A program made the translations under genes and the position numbers. The notes under the pieces were generated by a model that was given only the letters and a program-made list of their open reading frames with translations, did no database searches and was not told the DNA's origin. From Pyropia yezoensis (taxonomy: Eukaryota > Rhodophyta > Bangiophyceae > Bangiales > Bangiaceae), in assembly GCA_009829735.1 (NCBI GenBank), contig CM020619.1:24949554-25013553 (forward strand): a stretch of 64,000 bases of DNA, given 5' to 3'. The stretch's first letter is position 1; each line of letters opens with the position of its first letter. Of this stretch, positions 9,417-20,699 are shown piece by piece.

Positions 9417-10534
9417 TCACATCTTGGTGGGCGGCAGGTCACCCCCCTTGAGCGGGGTCACCTCCAGCCACGCCTCCACGGTGAGCGCGTCGGGGAGGAT
9501 CTCGCGCGTCTCGGCCGTGGCGGCGTCCGTGTAGCCCGGGTGATCAAAGAAGCGGGCCATCTGGTAAATCTCTGGCGCGGCCTCCCGCAGCGCCTCCCGC
9601 GGCGCGGGCACGTACGCAAACGCCTCCCCGCGTCCACGAACGCGCGCAACGGTGGCGGCAACGGCGGCGCCCGTCTGCTCATCCCCCGCCAACGAGATGG
9701 TGCGGCCGGCGCCCCAGGTGGGCGCGTCCCCAAACGCCACCGCCGCGGCGCGGCCAATGTCCGCCACGGCAATGAGCTTGACGGGCACGTCGGGGGCGGC
9801 CAGGCCGGGTACGGTGCCGGCGGTGATGGGCGTCATGCCCGTCGGCGCCCAGTTGTCCATGAAGAGGGTGGGGCGGAGGATGGTGTAGGAAAAGGAGGCG
9901 GTGGTGGCGGCGGCTTTGAGTGCCTCCTCCACCCGCAGCTTGGACTGAAAGTGGGGGACTGGGGATACGATAGGCCGCCGGGGGAGCAGGGATAAAAACA
10001 AAGAACCAAAAAAAAAAAAAAACGGGGCACGGAACTGCACGTAGCGGCGTTCCTTGTTAGATATTCCAACACTCCCTGCACCCACCCCCCGTCCTCCGCC
10101 CCTCCCCCTCCAGGACCCCCCCCGAGAAAAGCAAAACGTACTATCCACTTGTGCATCACACGCGCTGCTGAGCACCACGTGCAGCACACCCGGCGTGGCC
10201 GCCGCCGCCGTCACGGCGGCGCGGCCCATGGCCTCGTCCGTCGCCACATCCACCCCCCCCCCCCCCCCGCCGACGCGGTGACGGTCATGATGTACACGCC
10301 CGCGGCGTCCGCAAAGGCCGCCGCCAGGCCCGCCGCGTCGGTCGCGTCGGCCACCTCCACCACCGTCGTGCGCGGGGTGGACGCCAGGCCCGCCGCCGCC
10401 GCCGACCGGCGGTTGCGTGTGAGGGCGCGGACGTGAAAACGGGCCTGGGCGACAAGGGCGGTCGCCACCGCCGCGCCCTGCCCGCGGGTGGCGCCCATGA
10501 TGGCGATGGTGGCGCCATCCGGGATCTGCGGCAT
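9417..10534 (-). CDS. NmrA-like NAD(P)-binding (atypical short-chain dehydrogenase) protein, two exons
   Basis: The protein starts at the ATG at 10534 and has a Rossmann dinucleotide motif GATRGQG at about residues 15-21, as in NmrA/NAD(P)-binding proteins. The later segment has the family pattern S-K-x-x-V-E-E, then SYTILRPTLFMDNW and a long C-terminal substrate region ending at 9417. Two breaks occur. First, at the C run 10251-10268 the frame shifts by one base, most simply an indel in the homopolymer. Second, an intron of ~204 bp (about 9945-10148) separates the two halves; the proposed donor GTGGAT and acceptor TTTCAG restore a phase-0 junction. The intron contains the A run near 10007-10022. 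NmrA relatives are redox sensors or quinone/isoflavone-type reductases; the substrate here is unknown. Confidence 0.75.
9945..10148 (-). other. predicted intron of NmrA-like gene
   Basis: It is bounded on the minus strand by GTGGAT and TTTCAG and joins ACDAQ to SKLRVEE in phase 0. The exact donor is uncertain: GTACGT eight bases further in is a better donor consensus but gives the wrong phase. Confidence 0.5.
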
Positions 10535-11928
10535 GGTAGCCAGAGGGGAGGGGGGGGAGGTGGAGGGAAAGGGGGACGGGTGGGGGACGGGGGGGGCGTC
10601 GCGGCGCGTATCAGGTCCAGACACCAAGTGCGGGGGGTGGGGGGGGGGGAGCAGGGAGAAGGGAGCTGTGACGAGATTTTCGAGCACTGTTTCTGTCCCC
10701 GGTCCAGCCGTGGTGCCCTGGCTGTGAAGGACACCCGCACACAGCTGTGCCTGCAGGGCCCGGCGCTCTGTCCGGAAGAGAGGGCCCCCCCTCGCGAACA
10801 AGCAGAGGAGCCCCCCCTCCCCTATCCGCGGTTCAACCCTACACAAGCATCTCGGATCCGTCGCCACGTGTATTGCGCGCACATGATCCCTTTCCATAGA
10901 GGCCGAGAAAGCAGCCCTGCCTCGTCACGCCGCCTGCCCGCCACGTCCCGCCCATCTCGCCCACTCCCCGAGCACCCCCCCTCGGCAGCGGCGCGGTCCA
11001 GGCGCGCTGCTTGCTACTGCAGGCTCCCGGCGCCGCCGCCGGCCTCTGCCGCCGTCGTCTCTGGCGGCGGCCACGGCAGCCCCCCAGTCGCCCTCGCCGC
11101 CCCCCTCTGGCGCCCTCATCCCTTCTTCAAGTCCGGGGAGAACAGTCCCGCACGTCGCCGCCGTCGGCGGGCCCTGCAGCAGCACAGCAGCAGCGCCCAG
11201 CCCCGCGTCCCCAACCCTCTCCCCAAACCCCCCCCCGCCATCCCCTCCCACCTACGGGCCATCTCCCCGCTACAGGCGACCGTCCCCGCCACCTATTTGG
11301 GGCGGCGGCCCCGTGTCCCAGACGCCCATCACAGGACCGATCAGTCGCCCGGGGAGCAGCTGCATCAGGCGGCAGGTGGGATGCGCCGGCCGGGCCGCCC
11401 CCCCCCCACCCCCCCACCCCCCCCGCACGCCAAGACGGCCATCGGCACAAAAACCGTGGCGGGGGCAACCGGTAGACAAGAATGCGAAAATATAAGTAAA
11501 AGAGGATGCCCAAGATCCGGCGGTCCGCGCGTCGAGCACGAGCACCAGCAAACGCGTCGGGCATCGGCGTCAAGGGCGGGGCGGGAAGGGAAGACTCCCG
11601 CCCGTCGCGGTGCGCTCCCTCCCCACCCCTCCTCCACACGCGGGGCACGTGGGCGGCGGCCGGCGGCGAGGCGCGCCAGCGGCGATCGCGCCGTGGCTGC
11701 CGCCGCCGCTGGCAGGCACCGACCAACAATCCAACAACCGGCGTACGAAAAAAAGTCGGGGCAGAGAGCGGTGAAGTGGGAGGGGGCGGGGGAAAAGAGT
11801 GTACAGTAGGCGCACGTAGTAGGTACACGCGGGGCACCACCCCCCGCCTCCCGCCACACTGTCTCGGCCGCCCGTGCGCACGGCGCCGGGCATGGCCAAG
11901 CATACGGGCCACCCCAGCCGCCGGCCCC
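10535..11928. other. gene-free interval between NmrA-like and CCT genes
   Basis: About 1.4 kb. The left part is the 5' flank of the NmrA-like gene. The right part contains, on the minus strand, TGTACA and TGTACCTA near 11800-11835 at the 3' side of the CCT gene. The long plus-strand ORF crossing it looks like GC-rich noise. Confidence 0.4.
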
Positions 11929-14071
11929 TCACACCGTAGCGCCCTTGGTAAACCGCCCGTGGCACCGTGGCCGCGAATTCGCCGCCGCCCGCCGGCGCGC
12001 CGTGTCCCCCCCCCAACACTGCGCAGCCCCCCCGCCGCCACCGTCCCCATCCCCGCCCACGTACCCGCCGCCATGGCCACCACCACCACCACCACCACCA
12101 CCACCACCCCCCATGCCGCCGCCTCCGCCGCCGTTGCCGCTGCTGCCAACGCCGCCGCCCACCCCCCCCCCGGCGGCAACGCCCAGGCGGGTGGCCCGCT
12201 TGGCCCGCAGCCGCCCGAGTGCCACGTTGCGGACCACCGCCGCGGGCACGCGGGCGCCGACAACGTCCGCGTCGGGTGACGGCGGCAGCGGCGGCGGTGG
12301 CCACAGGCCGCCCGACGAGGCCGACGACGCGCCGCTGGGCTCGCCGCCGTCGGTGAGGGCGCCCTCGGGGGGGCCGCCGCCGCGGCCAAGTTCGTAGCCG
12401 TACCCCTGTTCCCCACCCCCACCACCACCGCCCCCACCCCCACCACCGGGGCGGCCCTCATCCCCCGCCCCCGCCAGCGGCTCCGCGTCCACCGCTGACC
12501 ACGCGGCGGCGGCGGCCGCCGCCGCCCACACCGCCGCGTCCATGCCATAGGCCGCCGCCCCACCGCCGTGGTCGTCGCCGTAACCCCCACCGCCGCCGCC
12601 GTACATGGGCAGCCCGTGCGCCCCGTCGGGGGGCCCGGGGAGGGACTCGGGCGACTCGCCCCGGCCGCCGCCGCCGCTGCCGCCGCCGCCGCCCGCAGCG
12701 GGCAGCAACGCCAGCGGCTGCGACCGTGGCGACGTCAGCGGCGTCAGCGGCAGCGGGGATGTGCCGTCCACCGTCGCGGCGGCGGCGGCGGCGGCGGGTG
12801 GGGGCGGCGCCAGCGGCGGCCAGCCCGCCACGTCGGCGGCGGCGGCGGTGGGCAGCGGCGGCCGCGGGCGCCGCCGAGGCGACAGCGGCGCCGACCGCTG
12901 GGGCGTTGGCGGGGTGCCCCCCCCACAGCCACCCCCCGACGGGACGCCGACGCCGCCGCCGGCAGCCACGGCGGCGGCAGGGGGGGCGCCGCCGACGGCG
13001 GCGGCGGGGCGTGGGAACGGCGGCACCCCCCACGGGAGTGGCGGGTGCGCCGCCGGTCCCGGTGCCGCCGCCGCCGCCGTCGGAGTGGTCGCCGCCGCCG
13101 CCGTCGTCGTCGATGTCGCCGCCGCCGCTGCTGCTGCTGCTGTTGCTGCCGCCGCGGCAACGGTGGAGAGCCCCCACTCGCGGAGCGCCGGCGCTGGCGG
13201 CGGCGGCGGCGTTGGGCGGATGCCGCGGGAGAGGCAGGCGGTCGCCGCGCGGGAGACGGCGCGCGCAACGGTGCCGGCGGGGAGGCCCAGGGGGAGGGCG
13301 CCCCGCCAGGTGGGCGCCGCCGCGTCGGCGTACAGGGGGCGCGGGGGGGGGAGGGGTGGGCGCGCGCGCGACGCTGCCGCCGCCGCCGCCGCCGCCGCCG
13401 GCCGTGCCGCCGCCGCGGCGGGGACGGGGGCGGCGTGGACGGGGGTGGCGGCGGCGGGGAAGGTGGGGAGGGGCACCGCCGACGCTGCCGCCGTCTGCAG
13501 CGGCGCCGGCAGCGGCGGCAGCGGCAGCGGCGGCAGCGGCGGCGGGGGGGCGCCCCCCCCCCCCCCCCCCCCCCCATTCGGGCCACGGCACGCCACCGCC
13601 GGCGGCGGCGGCGGCCTCCCCCCCCCCGCCGCCACCGCCGGCGCCCGTGCCGGCGGCGGGAAGGACGTCGGCCCACACGTCGGCGGCGTCGCCGACCGGC
13701 GGCAGCGCCGCCCAGAGGGCCTCCAGCTCCCGCTCCGCCGCGGCCATGGACGGCGGCAGCCCGTCGGGCGCGGCGGGCGGCAGCGCCGCCTCCCAGCCCG
13801 CCCCCCCCACGTACGGGGGGTGGGCGGCCGGGGGGGGCACCCACAGCCGGGAGAGCGCCGAGAGGCCCGCCCCCGCCCCCGACGGCGACGACACTGGCGC
13901 TGTCGCCGGCGCTGTCGCCGGCGCTGTCACCGTCGCCGTCGCCGTCGCCGTCAAAGGGGGAGCGGGGGGTGGGTAGGAGAGGGGGGGCGGCGGCGGTGGC
14001 GGCGGCGGGGGGAACCACCCGTCGCCCGCCAACGGCGGGCCGCTCAAGGGAAAAGCGTCAAAGAAGGACAT
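11929..14071 (-). CDS. CCT-motif protein, low-complexity, frame breaks at a 23-nt C run
   Basis: The ATG at 14071 begins MSFFDAFPLSG. A Pro-rich stretch follows, then a conserved block LPPSMAAAERELEALWAA shared with the partial copy at 24.7-25.5 kb. At 13553-13575 (23 C) the frame must shift to continue into WRGALPLGLPAGTVARAV, also shared with that copy. Near the C-terminus RNVALGRLRAKRATRLG (12181-12233) and NSRPRCHGRFTKG (about 11945-11980) match the two halves of a CCT motif, the DNA/protein-binding domain of CONSTANS/TOC1-type regulators. The halves are separated either by a Gly-rich insertion or by an intron (12019-12180). Removing that intron gives the canonical CCT spacing. A nuclear regulator is likely; targets are unknown. 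Confidence 0.72.
12019..12180 (-). other. possible phase-0 intron splitting the CCT motif
   Basis: On the minus strand GTTGCC (from 12180) to GCGCAG (ending 12019) is 162 bp. Excision brings the two CCT halves to the usual residue spacing. Unspliced, the same stretch stays open and encodes a Gly-rich insert, so it may be a retained or false intron. Confidence 0.5.
13553..13575. repeat. 23-nt C homopolymer at the frame break of the CCT gene
   Basis: An uninterrupted C run inside the coding region. The two recognisable halves of the CCT protein lie in different frames on either side of it. Confidence 0.85.
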
Positions 14072-14807
14072 GGCGCCAGGAGACCGCGGAGGGGGCGGGG
14101 AACAAGGGAACGGACCGGCCGAGGATGGCCAGGGGCCGGGTGGACAATGGGGAGGGGGCAAGTGGGGACCAAGAACGCCGTGACGCTGGTCGAGCGGAAA
14201 AGGGAAAGGGGGGGGGGGGGGGGGGGGGGGGGGGAGAGAGAGAGAAAGGGGGGCGGGCGTCGGCGCACGAAACGACCGCCGTCCACTTGGCGTGCGCCGG
14301 TGGAGGGTGGCGGCGGAGCGGCCGCCGACGGCGGCGTCTGGTCTCTCCCCCGCCGCGGCGGTGCGCGGGGGGTGGGGGGGGGAGGGGGAGCGTCGGCAGG
14401 CCCCCACCGCCAGCTGGCAGGGTGGGTGGATGGAAGCGCCGGTGGGACGCCCAACGGAGGGGGGGGGAGGGGGGGGGTGGGCTGGGCTGGGCTGGGGCGG
14501 CCTTGCGTGTGTGGTGTGCGAAAAGGGGCGGCCGGCGTTGAAGCGAGAGGGGAGGGGAGACGTTGCGACGGTGGCGTGGTGGTGGCGGTCGTGGTGGTGG
14601 TGGCGGCGGCGGTGGCGATACGCGCGGGGGGGGGCAGGCACGCAAAGCGCGGGGGGGGGGGGGGGGGTTGGTTGAGGTGGTAGTGGTGGTGGTGGTGGCG
14701 TCGCCGCCGATAGCGGCGACGGACCGACGCGGGCGCGGGAGGAATGACAGCCACGGGCGGCACACGGGCGGCACACGGGCGCACGGGCCCTCCCCGGGAG
14801 AGCCCCG

Positions 14808-14844
<37 letters not shown>

Positions 14845-16390
14845 ACCCCCACAGCACAGGGGCGACAGGTGCAGGGTGGCCCCAGTCCCCCTCACCCCCA
14901 CCCCCACCCCCCCACCCCCCCACCCCTCCCTTGCCACGCCACTATGTACCCCCCCCGCCGGTCGGCGTGCGCGGCGCGCCCCGAGCGCGGGCCATCCGGC
15001 CGCCGCCCCACGTGCGGCCGGCGATGATGGGATTGCCCAACAATGGGCGAGGCAGCTGGCGGCGGCTGTTGGGAGGGGGGGGGTTGGGCGGGGCGGCGCG
15101 TCGGCTCCTCCACCTCCTCTCCCTCCCACCCCCCCACCCCCCCCCCCCACCGCACGGCCTCCCTCTCCCCACACCCCCCCTCCCCCCCTCCCAACACGTC
15201 CTCACACCGCCCGGCCACCCCCCCCTCCAACAGCGGCCGACCCCCCCCCCCCCCCCGCCACCGCCAGCACACCTCCAAACCACACCCCTCGTGGACCACC
15301 GCCGTCGGTCGCCGCCAACGCCGGCCGGCGGCGGCGGCTCTCGGCCCATAATCGGCGCCCACCGGCCCGGCCGTGTGGCCCGCGCGGGGAGGGCGTGGGT
15401 GCCCGCCTCGAGGCCGTGCCGACCGGGACACACAGCGGCGGATGAGGAAGCAGGGGACTCTGTGGCGGGGGGGGGGGGGGGGAGGGGGGGGGGGGGTGGG
15501 GGCCCAGCACCCCCCCCCCCCCGCCTGGCGGTGGTGGCGGACGGCTAGCACCCGCCGCCGCCGCCGTGCGACCGGCCTGCCTGTCGCACGTTGGGGGGGG
15601 GTGGGGGGGGGTGCAGTGGGGCGGGAGGGGGCGGGACCCCTCATCGTCGATCCCTGCTGTCTGCTGTCCTGGACGTTCCCGAGCGCTGGCGGCACTGGCG
15701 CGCTCCTGGACGTTGCGTGGAGTATATACCCCCGTAAAGATCTTTGGGTCGCCGGTATGGAAAAGAAACGTCCAACCCCCGGGGGGGCGTCGGGCGTCGC
15801 AAGTCGGCGGGGCTGTCGCTGAATCCCGCCTGTGTCACAGCGGTCACGGTGTGATCCGTTATGGAAGTCGGTCAACTGACTATATCCTACATACATGGGG
15901 GGGGCCGCCTATTATTGGTGGCGGACCGGACCGGAACCATCGGATTGGGGGGGGGGGGGGGGGGGAGAAGTTGGGGGGGGGGGGGGGAGGAGGTGGCTGC
16001 CGACGCGCGACACCGCGCGTGCGCGTGTTGGATGGCCACCACGCCACTCGTGTGCGCATATGCCCAATCAAAAAAATCCAATTTCCCCTTTGTACGTGAC
16101 GGATACACAAATTCGATTCGGTCGGGGAGACTCTTGTCCTGCGCCACGACTCGTGCCGCCGCGTGAACCGCCGGGGGGTGGGGGGGCGCGTGTCACACGC
16201 GTGCGGTCACGTGCCAGGGCCGACGGGCAGGGGCCGCCGCCCGGGGGGGGTGGGGTGGGGTGGCCGATGCGTGGCCACTGCCTCGGGCCGGGCCCGCCCG
16301 GGGCCACCGACTGCGGGGCGCGCGCGGGGGGGCCCCGTCGGGCGGAAGCGGCCGGATTTATTGGCGCACCGACGGCGTAGCGGGAGCGTA
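14072..16390. other. gene-poor interval with C/G homopolymers
   Basis: Upstream of the CCT gene, with G runs near 14207-14233, 15467-15495 and 15947-15987, C-rich tracts at 14885-14930 and 15128-15260, and a 37-nt C run (14808-14844). A short stretch near 15833-15860 resembles 26523-26555, upstream of the truncated CCT copy. No credible ORF was found. Confidence 0.4.
14808..14844. repeat. 37-nt C homopolymer
   Basis: The longest single-base run seen in the window. Its length is probably unreliable in the assembly. Confidence 0.85.
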
Positions 16391-16416
16391 CCTACGCCTC
16401 CCAAGGCACGGGACGA

Positions 16417-16456
16417 GGGGCGGGGCGGGGCGGGGCGGGGCGGGGCGGGGCGGGGC
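16417..16456. repeat. (GGGGC)8 microsatellite
   Basis: Eight consecutive GGGGC units in a non-coding stretch, a strong potential G-quadruplex. Confidence 0.9.
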
Positions 16457-17099
16457 GCTCGGCCCCTGGTCCGCGTTATGTTCGTGCGGGGCAGACCGCT
16501 CCCGCGGCTTGCTGCCGCCCCGTGGGACGGCTGGGGAGAGTCCTTTCTTGTGCGTCGGGAGCTGCGATCGGGGGGCCGGATCGTCGCGTACGCTACGGGA
16601 CGCCATCATGGAAGGGCGCGGCTACGGCCGCCACCCGTACATACAAAAGCCTAGCCCAGCTTTAGAGAGGGCGCATTCCGCTTGTACTCGTTGTTGGCGT
16701 TGGTCTGTGTGCAGAGTGAGGAGAGGTCGGCGAGGTGGTGGGGGTCTCGCCTGTCGCGTCCTTGCTGCTGGCCTCACATGCGTGCTTTCTGGTATATGAG
16801 CTCCGCCAACGTGGGGGAGGGGGTGTGGGTGTTGGGTTTGGGGAGGTGCAGGAGGACCTCGCGATGAGCTGTCTCCGCCGCGCCCCCTCTTTCACACCTC
16901 GCCAGACGGCGTCTCCACACGGCGACGTGAGACGTGTGCGCTCCCGCCGCAGGCCATGCCTATCCAGGTAGCCTAGCAGTAATGCTGAGTGGGGGGGGGG
17001 TAGGGGGGGGGTGCACCGTAGCGAGCGACACCACCGGTCCGCTCCAGCTCCTGGTCGGCCTAGCGAGTGGCTAGCCGTCTGCAGCGGGGTGTGCGGCGT

Positions 17100-20000
17100 C
17101 GGGAGCTCCACGTCGTGATGGGGCCAAGTCTGCCCACTGTCCGCCACCGCGCCTCTGTGGGGGGAATCCTGGGGGGGGGGGCAATGGGAGGCGGAACGGG
17201 AGTCAACCCGCGCGGGCCGGACAAGAGGGCGGTGAAAGGGGGGGCGGTAAGTGTGAGGCGGTCCACAGGCGCCGCAGCTTTCACTGCGGGTACCCCCGCC
17301 CGACACTGGGAGAGGCCCCCGCCTCGACGGCCTCAGGCCACGGCTCCCGCCCGCCACTGTCGGCGGCTGCGCGAGCACGGGCGCGCCACCCGCGGCGAGT
17401 GGCTGTCTTTGATGCGAGGGGGCGCGGGGAGGTGGGGACGGACGGCAGGCGCTATGCCCGCCGGACGGGGGACCGCCCATCTCGCCGCACGACGGCCGGT
17501 CGCCACCCTGCGGCGGCGCGGTGGCCGCCGTGGTGGCGCCGCGGCGGCCGGCCGTCGGCCGGGTGATTCAGCACGCATGCACGAGGAGGGGAGCGGGGCG
17601 GGCGGGCCTCGCCCGTCGGCGCGGACGGACCCATGGGCCCGTCGCCCCACGGGGCTAGGGGAGTGGGGACCAGCAGCAGAGGAGCCGAGTCCCCGTTGCG
17701 CCCCGCTCCAGCGTTCCAGAAGCATGGAAGGAACCAGCCCCCCCTTCCTCTCGTACAATAGCCGTGGGGCCCCGCCGCGCGGCCCTGCCGCGGCGGCGGC
17801 GCACTTTTGGCACCTTGTGTCCTGTCGGCAATGCGAAAGGGAGCCCCACTTTTGCGTTCACTGCTCCCCCAGCAAAGGTCGTCGGCTGCGCCGTGAGTGG
17901 ACCGGTCGCAGGCACGACCAGCCGCTCCTGCGGTCCCTGCGCTCCGTGCTAGGGGGGGGAATCGGTGTAAACGCGAGCGGTATGGGTCGGCGAGGGTACG
18001 CTGATCGCACACGTGAGGAAAAGGGGGGGGGGGCCGCTCAGCTGATCGCGTACATACGGGCGCAGCCCTGCGGGGGGGCTTCCCCTGGGACGGCGTTGGC
18101 CTACCGTCAGCAGCTGGTGGAGGAGCCGCGAGTGGCTCATGCGCTGAGGTTGCGGCCGCTCAATCCGCGGCGGTGGCGCCGCCTGGGATTGCCCGTTACT
18201 GAGGAAAGGGGTGGCAGGGGGGGCACTGTGCTTACCGTACGTGCAGCAATAGGCATAGCGCAGTATACATACACTATAGTACAGTTCGCTTGCGGTGAAG
18301 GTGGCGGATGTGTGGCGCAGACGCGGCCGTGGCGCTCTCGGCCAGCGAGTTCCTCGCCCCACGACCCCCCATCCAAGACACTGTGGATGCCACCCCAGCG
18401 GAAGTCATCGGTGGAGTATCCTGGGGGGCGACCCCACGTTCGTTGTTGTGCCCTCGCCGTAGCCCTGTCGTATGCGAGCATCCACCAGCGATGGGGCCCC
18501 CTAAGGAGGGGGGCCAACTCTGGGCGGGCTCGTCGGCCCAAATTCTCAGGGGGCAGGAGCTGATTGAATTTGTGTGCCCCTCTTCGATGATGTGCAGATC
18601 CACACTCAAAATTTAACGTTGTGTATTACACGAATCTGGACGGTTTTGGTGAGCAGGAGGTCGGGGGTCGACCGCTACATACTCGTCAAGTGCCACAAGC
18701 AAGTCGAAAAAGACAAAGGGCCGTCCCGTATTCTTGATTGGGACGGCCCGGCACGGTTCTTGACTGCTCGTGCCAGGTTTCTTTCTGGTGAGAAGAGCGG
18801 CGCGGCTGTCATTATGGCGCTGTCAGGGAGACCTCATTGACCGCTCCGTCTCTCTGTGGCGCTCTCAACCAACACGTGCCGCCTCCCAGCGGGGAAGGGT
18901 CGACCATCGTGTTTTGCCTTCCACGGCTCCCGCCTCGTCGAGTTGCCGCCTGCGCGGAAGGAACCAAGAGGAGACGCGGTCGCGCACTGAGGTAGAAAAA
19001 TGCTAGAGGGCGCGGAGCTTCAGGGGCGACGTAGAAGCGCGCATCCCCTTTTGGCGCGGCACTCGCGTGTTTTTCCCCAGTAACCAGTACTCTTGTTGCC
19101 AGTGTTGCTCTTTCCAACGTCATGCACATATGAAAGGGTACAGACCAAGAGCTCCGTCCTGGAGGTGATCCCTTGGTAGGATCAGGCGGATACTAAATTG
19201 TAAAATAGACAGCAGGACTGTTCGGGATTTGGCTTGATTCAACGATTTCACCAGGAGGTGCGCCGCGGGCGCGAGTATGCTCCTCCGGGCGGTGTCCCAT
19301 GTTGCGCCGACGGCGGCGTCAGTCTTTGGCGTACCGCCGGAGTGCGGAGCAGTGAGTCCGTCGCCAGGGATGGCGGCCCGTCTTGACTTTTGGAGGCCAA
19401 GGCCACCGCTCGACGCCACCGCCCTTGCGCGCGTCCGACAGCATCGAGCCGGTGGTGGCCACGGCGGAGGCGGCGGCGGCTGCGGCAGTGAGTGCTTTGT
19501 TTTCTCTCACAAGCGTTGTGGTGGATGGTTTCGTTGCCCCCGAGCCGTCTGCTCTCTGGGAGGCGACCGGGTTTCGGTGTTCTAAGCTAGAGAGGAGGAG
19601 AGGGGAGAGAGATGGAGGGGCTTGTGGAGAGGGCAACTCTGAGTGACGGCGGGGGGTGGGTGGGTGGAGATGGCTTGTTTGGGGTGAACACCATGACGCC
19701 ACGCTGGGCTCTCATACCGCACCAATGGCGACCCGCACTCGGACGATTGCTGCGGGTTGAGGTCCTCGCTTGCGACCCCCCCCCCCTTCCCCCCCTTGCT
19801 CTCATTTTTTCAAGGGGTTCTGGCATTTATGCGTGCCTATTCCGCACACACTGCGCCCGACGCTGGACCTCTTGGCAACCACGCGCCATCAACAGGAGCG
19901 GTGACGGTGAGGTACAGTACTCATGTCGACGGTGATCGACTTCGTCGAGTCCTGGACAGGGGAGAAGTGCAGCTGCCCCTCCAACTCCCAAGCCTGTGTG

Positions 20001-20200
20001 TGCGAACCCTTGCGCCCTCCTTGTGGGGAGTGGAGGAGGTGAAGCCTCGCTGTCGACGCCAGAGAAGGAGCATGGAGGGGGGCTCGGAGGGGAAAGGAAT
20101 GCGAAAGAAGGAGGGCAGCGGGATAGCCCGCCGCTCAGGGGGTGGGGGGTAGAGGGAAAAACCATGGCGGGGAGGGAGGGGGGGGTGGCGGCGTGACGTG
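17100..20200. repeat. degenerate dispersed repeat, copy A
   Basis: Collinear similarity to copies B and C at several anchors. One is a GGCCGTC...GGTGATTCAGCACGC block at 17540-17580. Another is a CGCTCAGCTGATCGCG block near 18034. A third is CCGTCCCGTATTCTTGATTGGG near 18722, and a fourth a CATCGAGC block near 19442. Borders are approximate. No ORF persists across copies, so this looks like old non-coding or decayed mobile DNA. Confidence 0.55.
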
Positions 20201-20699
20201 GGGCGAACGGTTGACGGTGTGGAACGTAGCATGCGCGATACACAATCCACGACGAAATATTTTGAAATACGAACCCTAACCGCCGAGGAGCCCATAATAA
20301 TTGCTTGGACCCATGTTCTTGCCATGACATCGGCGGAAACATGCCACGTTTCGTTCAAACATAAAACACATATGTAGCGACCAGGTGGCGGACTCCAGAC
20401 ACTGTCGGGTCTTGTGAGTAGCCGAGTTGCCAAATCGTGCGCACGTGAGCGCCCCATCCCACAAGCACCCCGCGCCCAGCGCGCCGGCTATAATACCGAC
20501 AGCGGCCAGGCCCTGCCGTGTAAGCGGCCCGCATACATAAGTACATACCGTACCGTACTCTCAGGACCATGGTCAGTTGACCACCTGCAGGTGGCATCCT
20601 GTGTAGCACTTTGTAGCCCCCATTCCAGCAGCCAATCAACGCGAGCCTCGCTGCGGACCCTACTCTGTCTCTTGTTATGTGCAGTACTGTATGGGCACG

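Noticed and set aside
10433..11809. 458-codon plus-strand ORF
   Set aside because: Crosses two gene flanks and an unambiguous exon on the other strand; no coherent protein-like segment.
12568..14683. Long plus-strand ORFs (657-692 codons)
   Set aside because: Antisense of the CCT-motif gene; no paralogue conservation in these frames.
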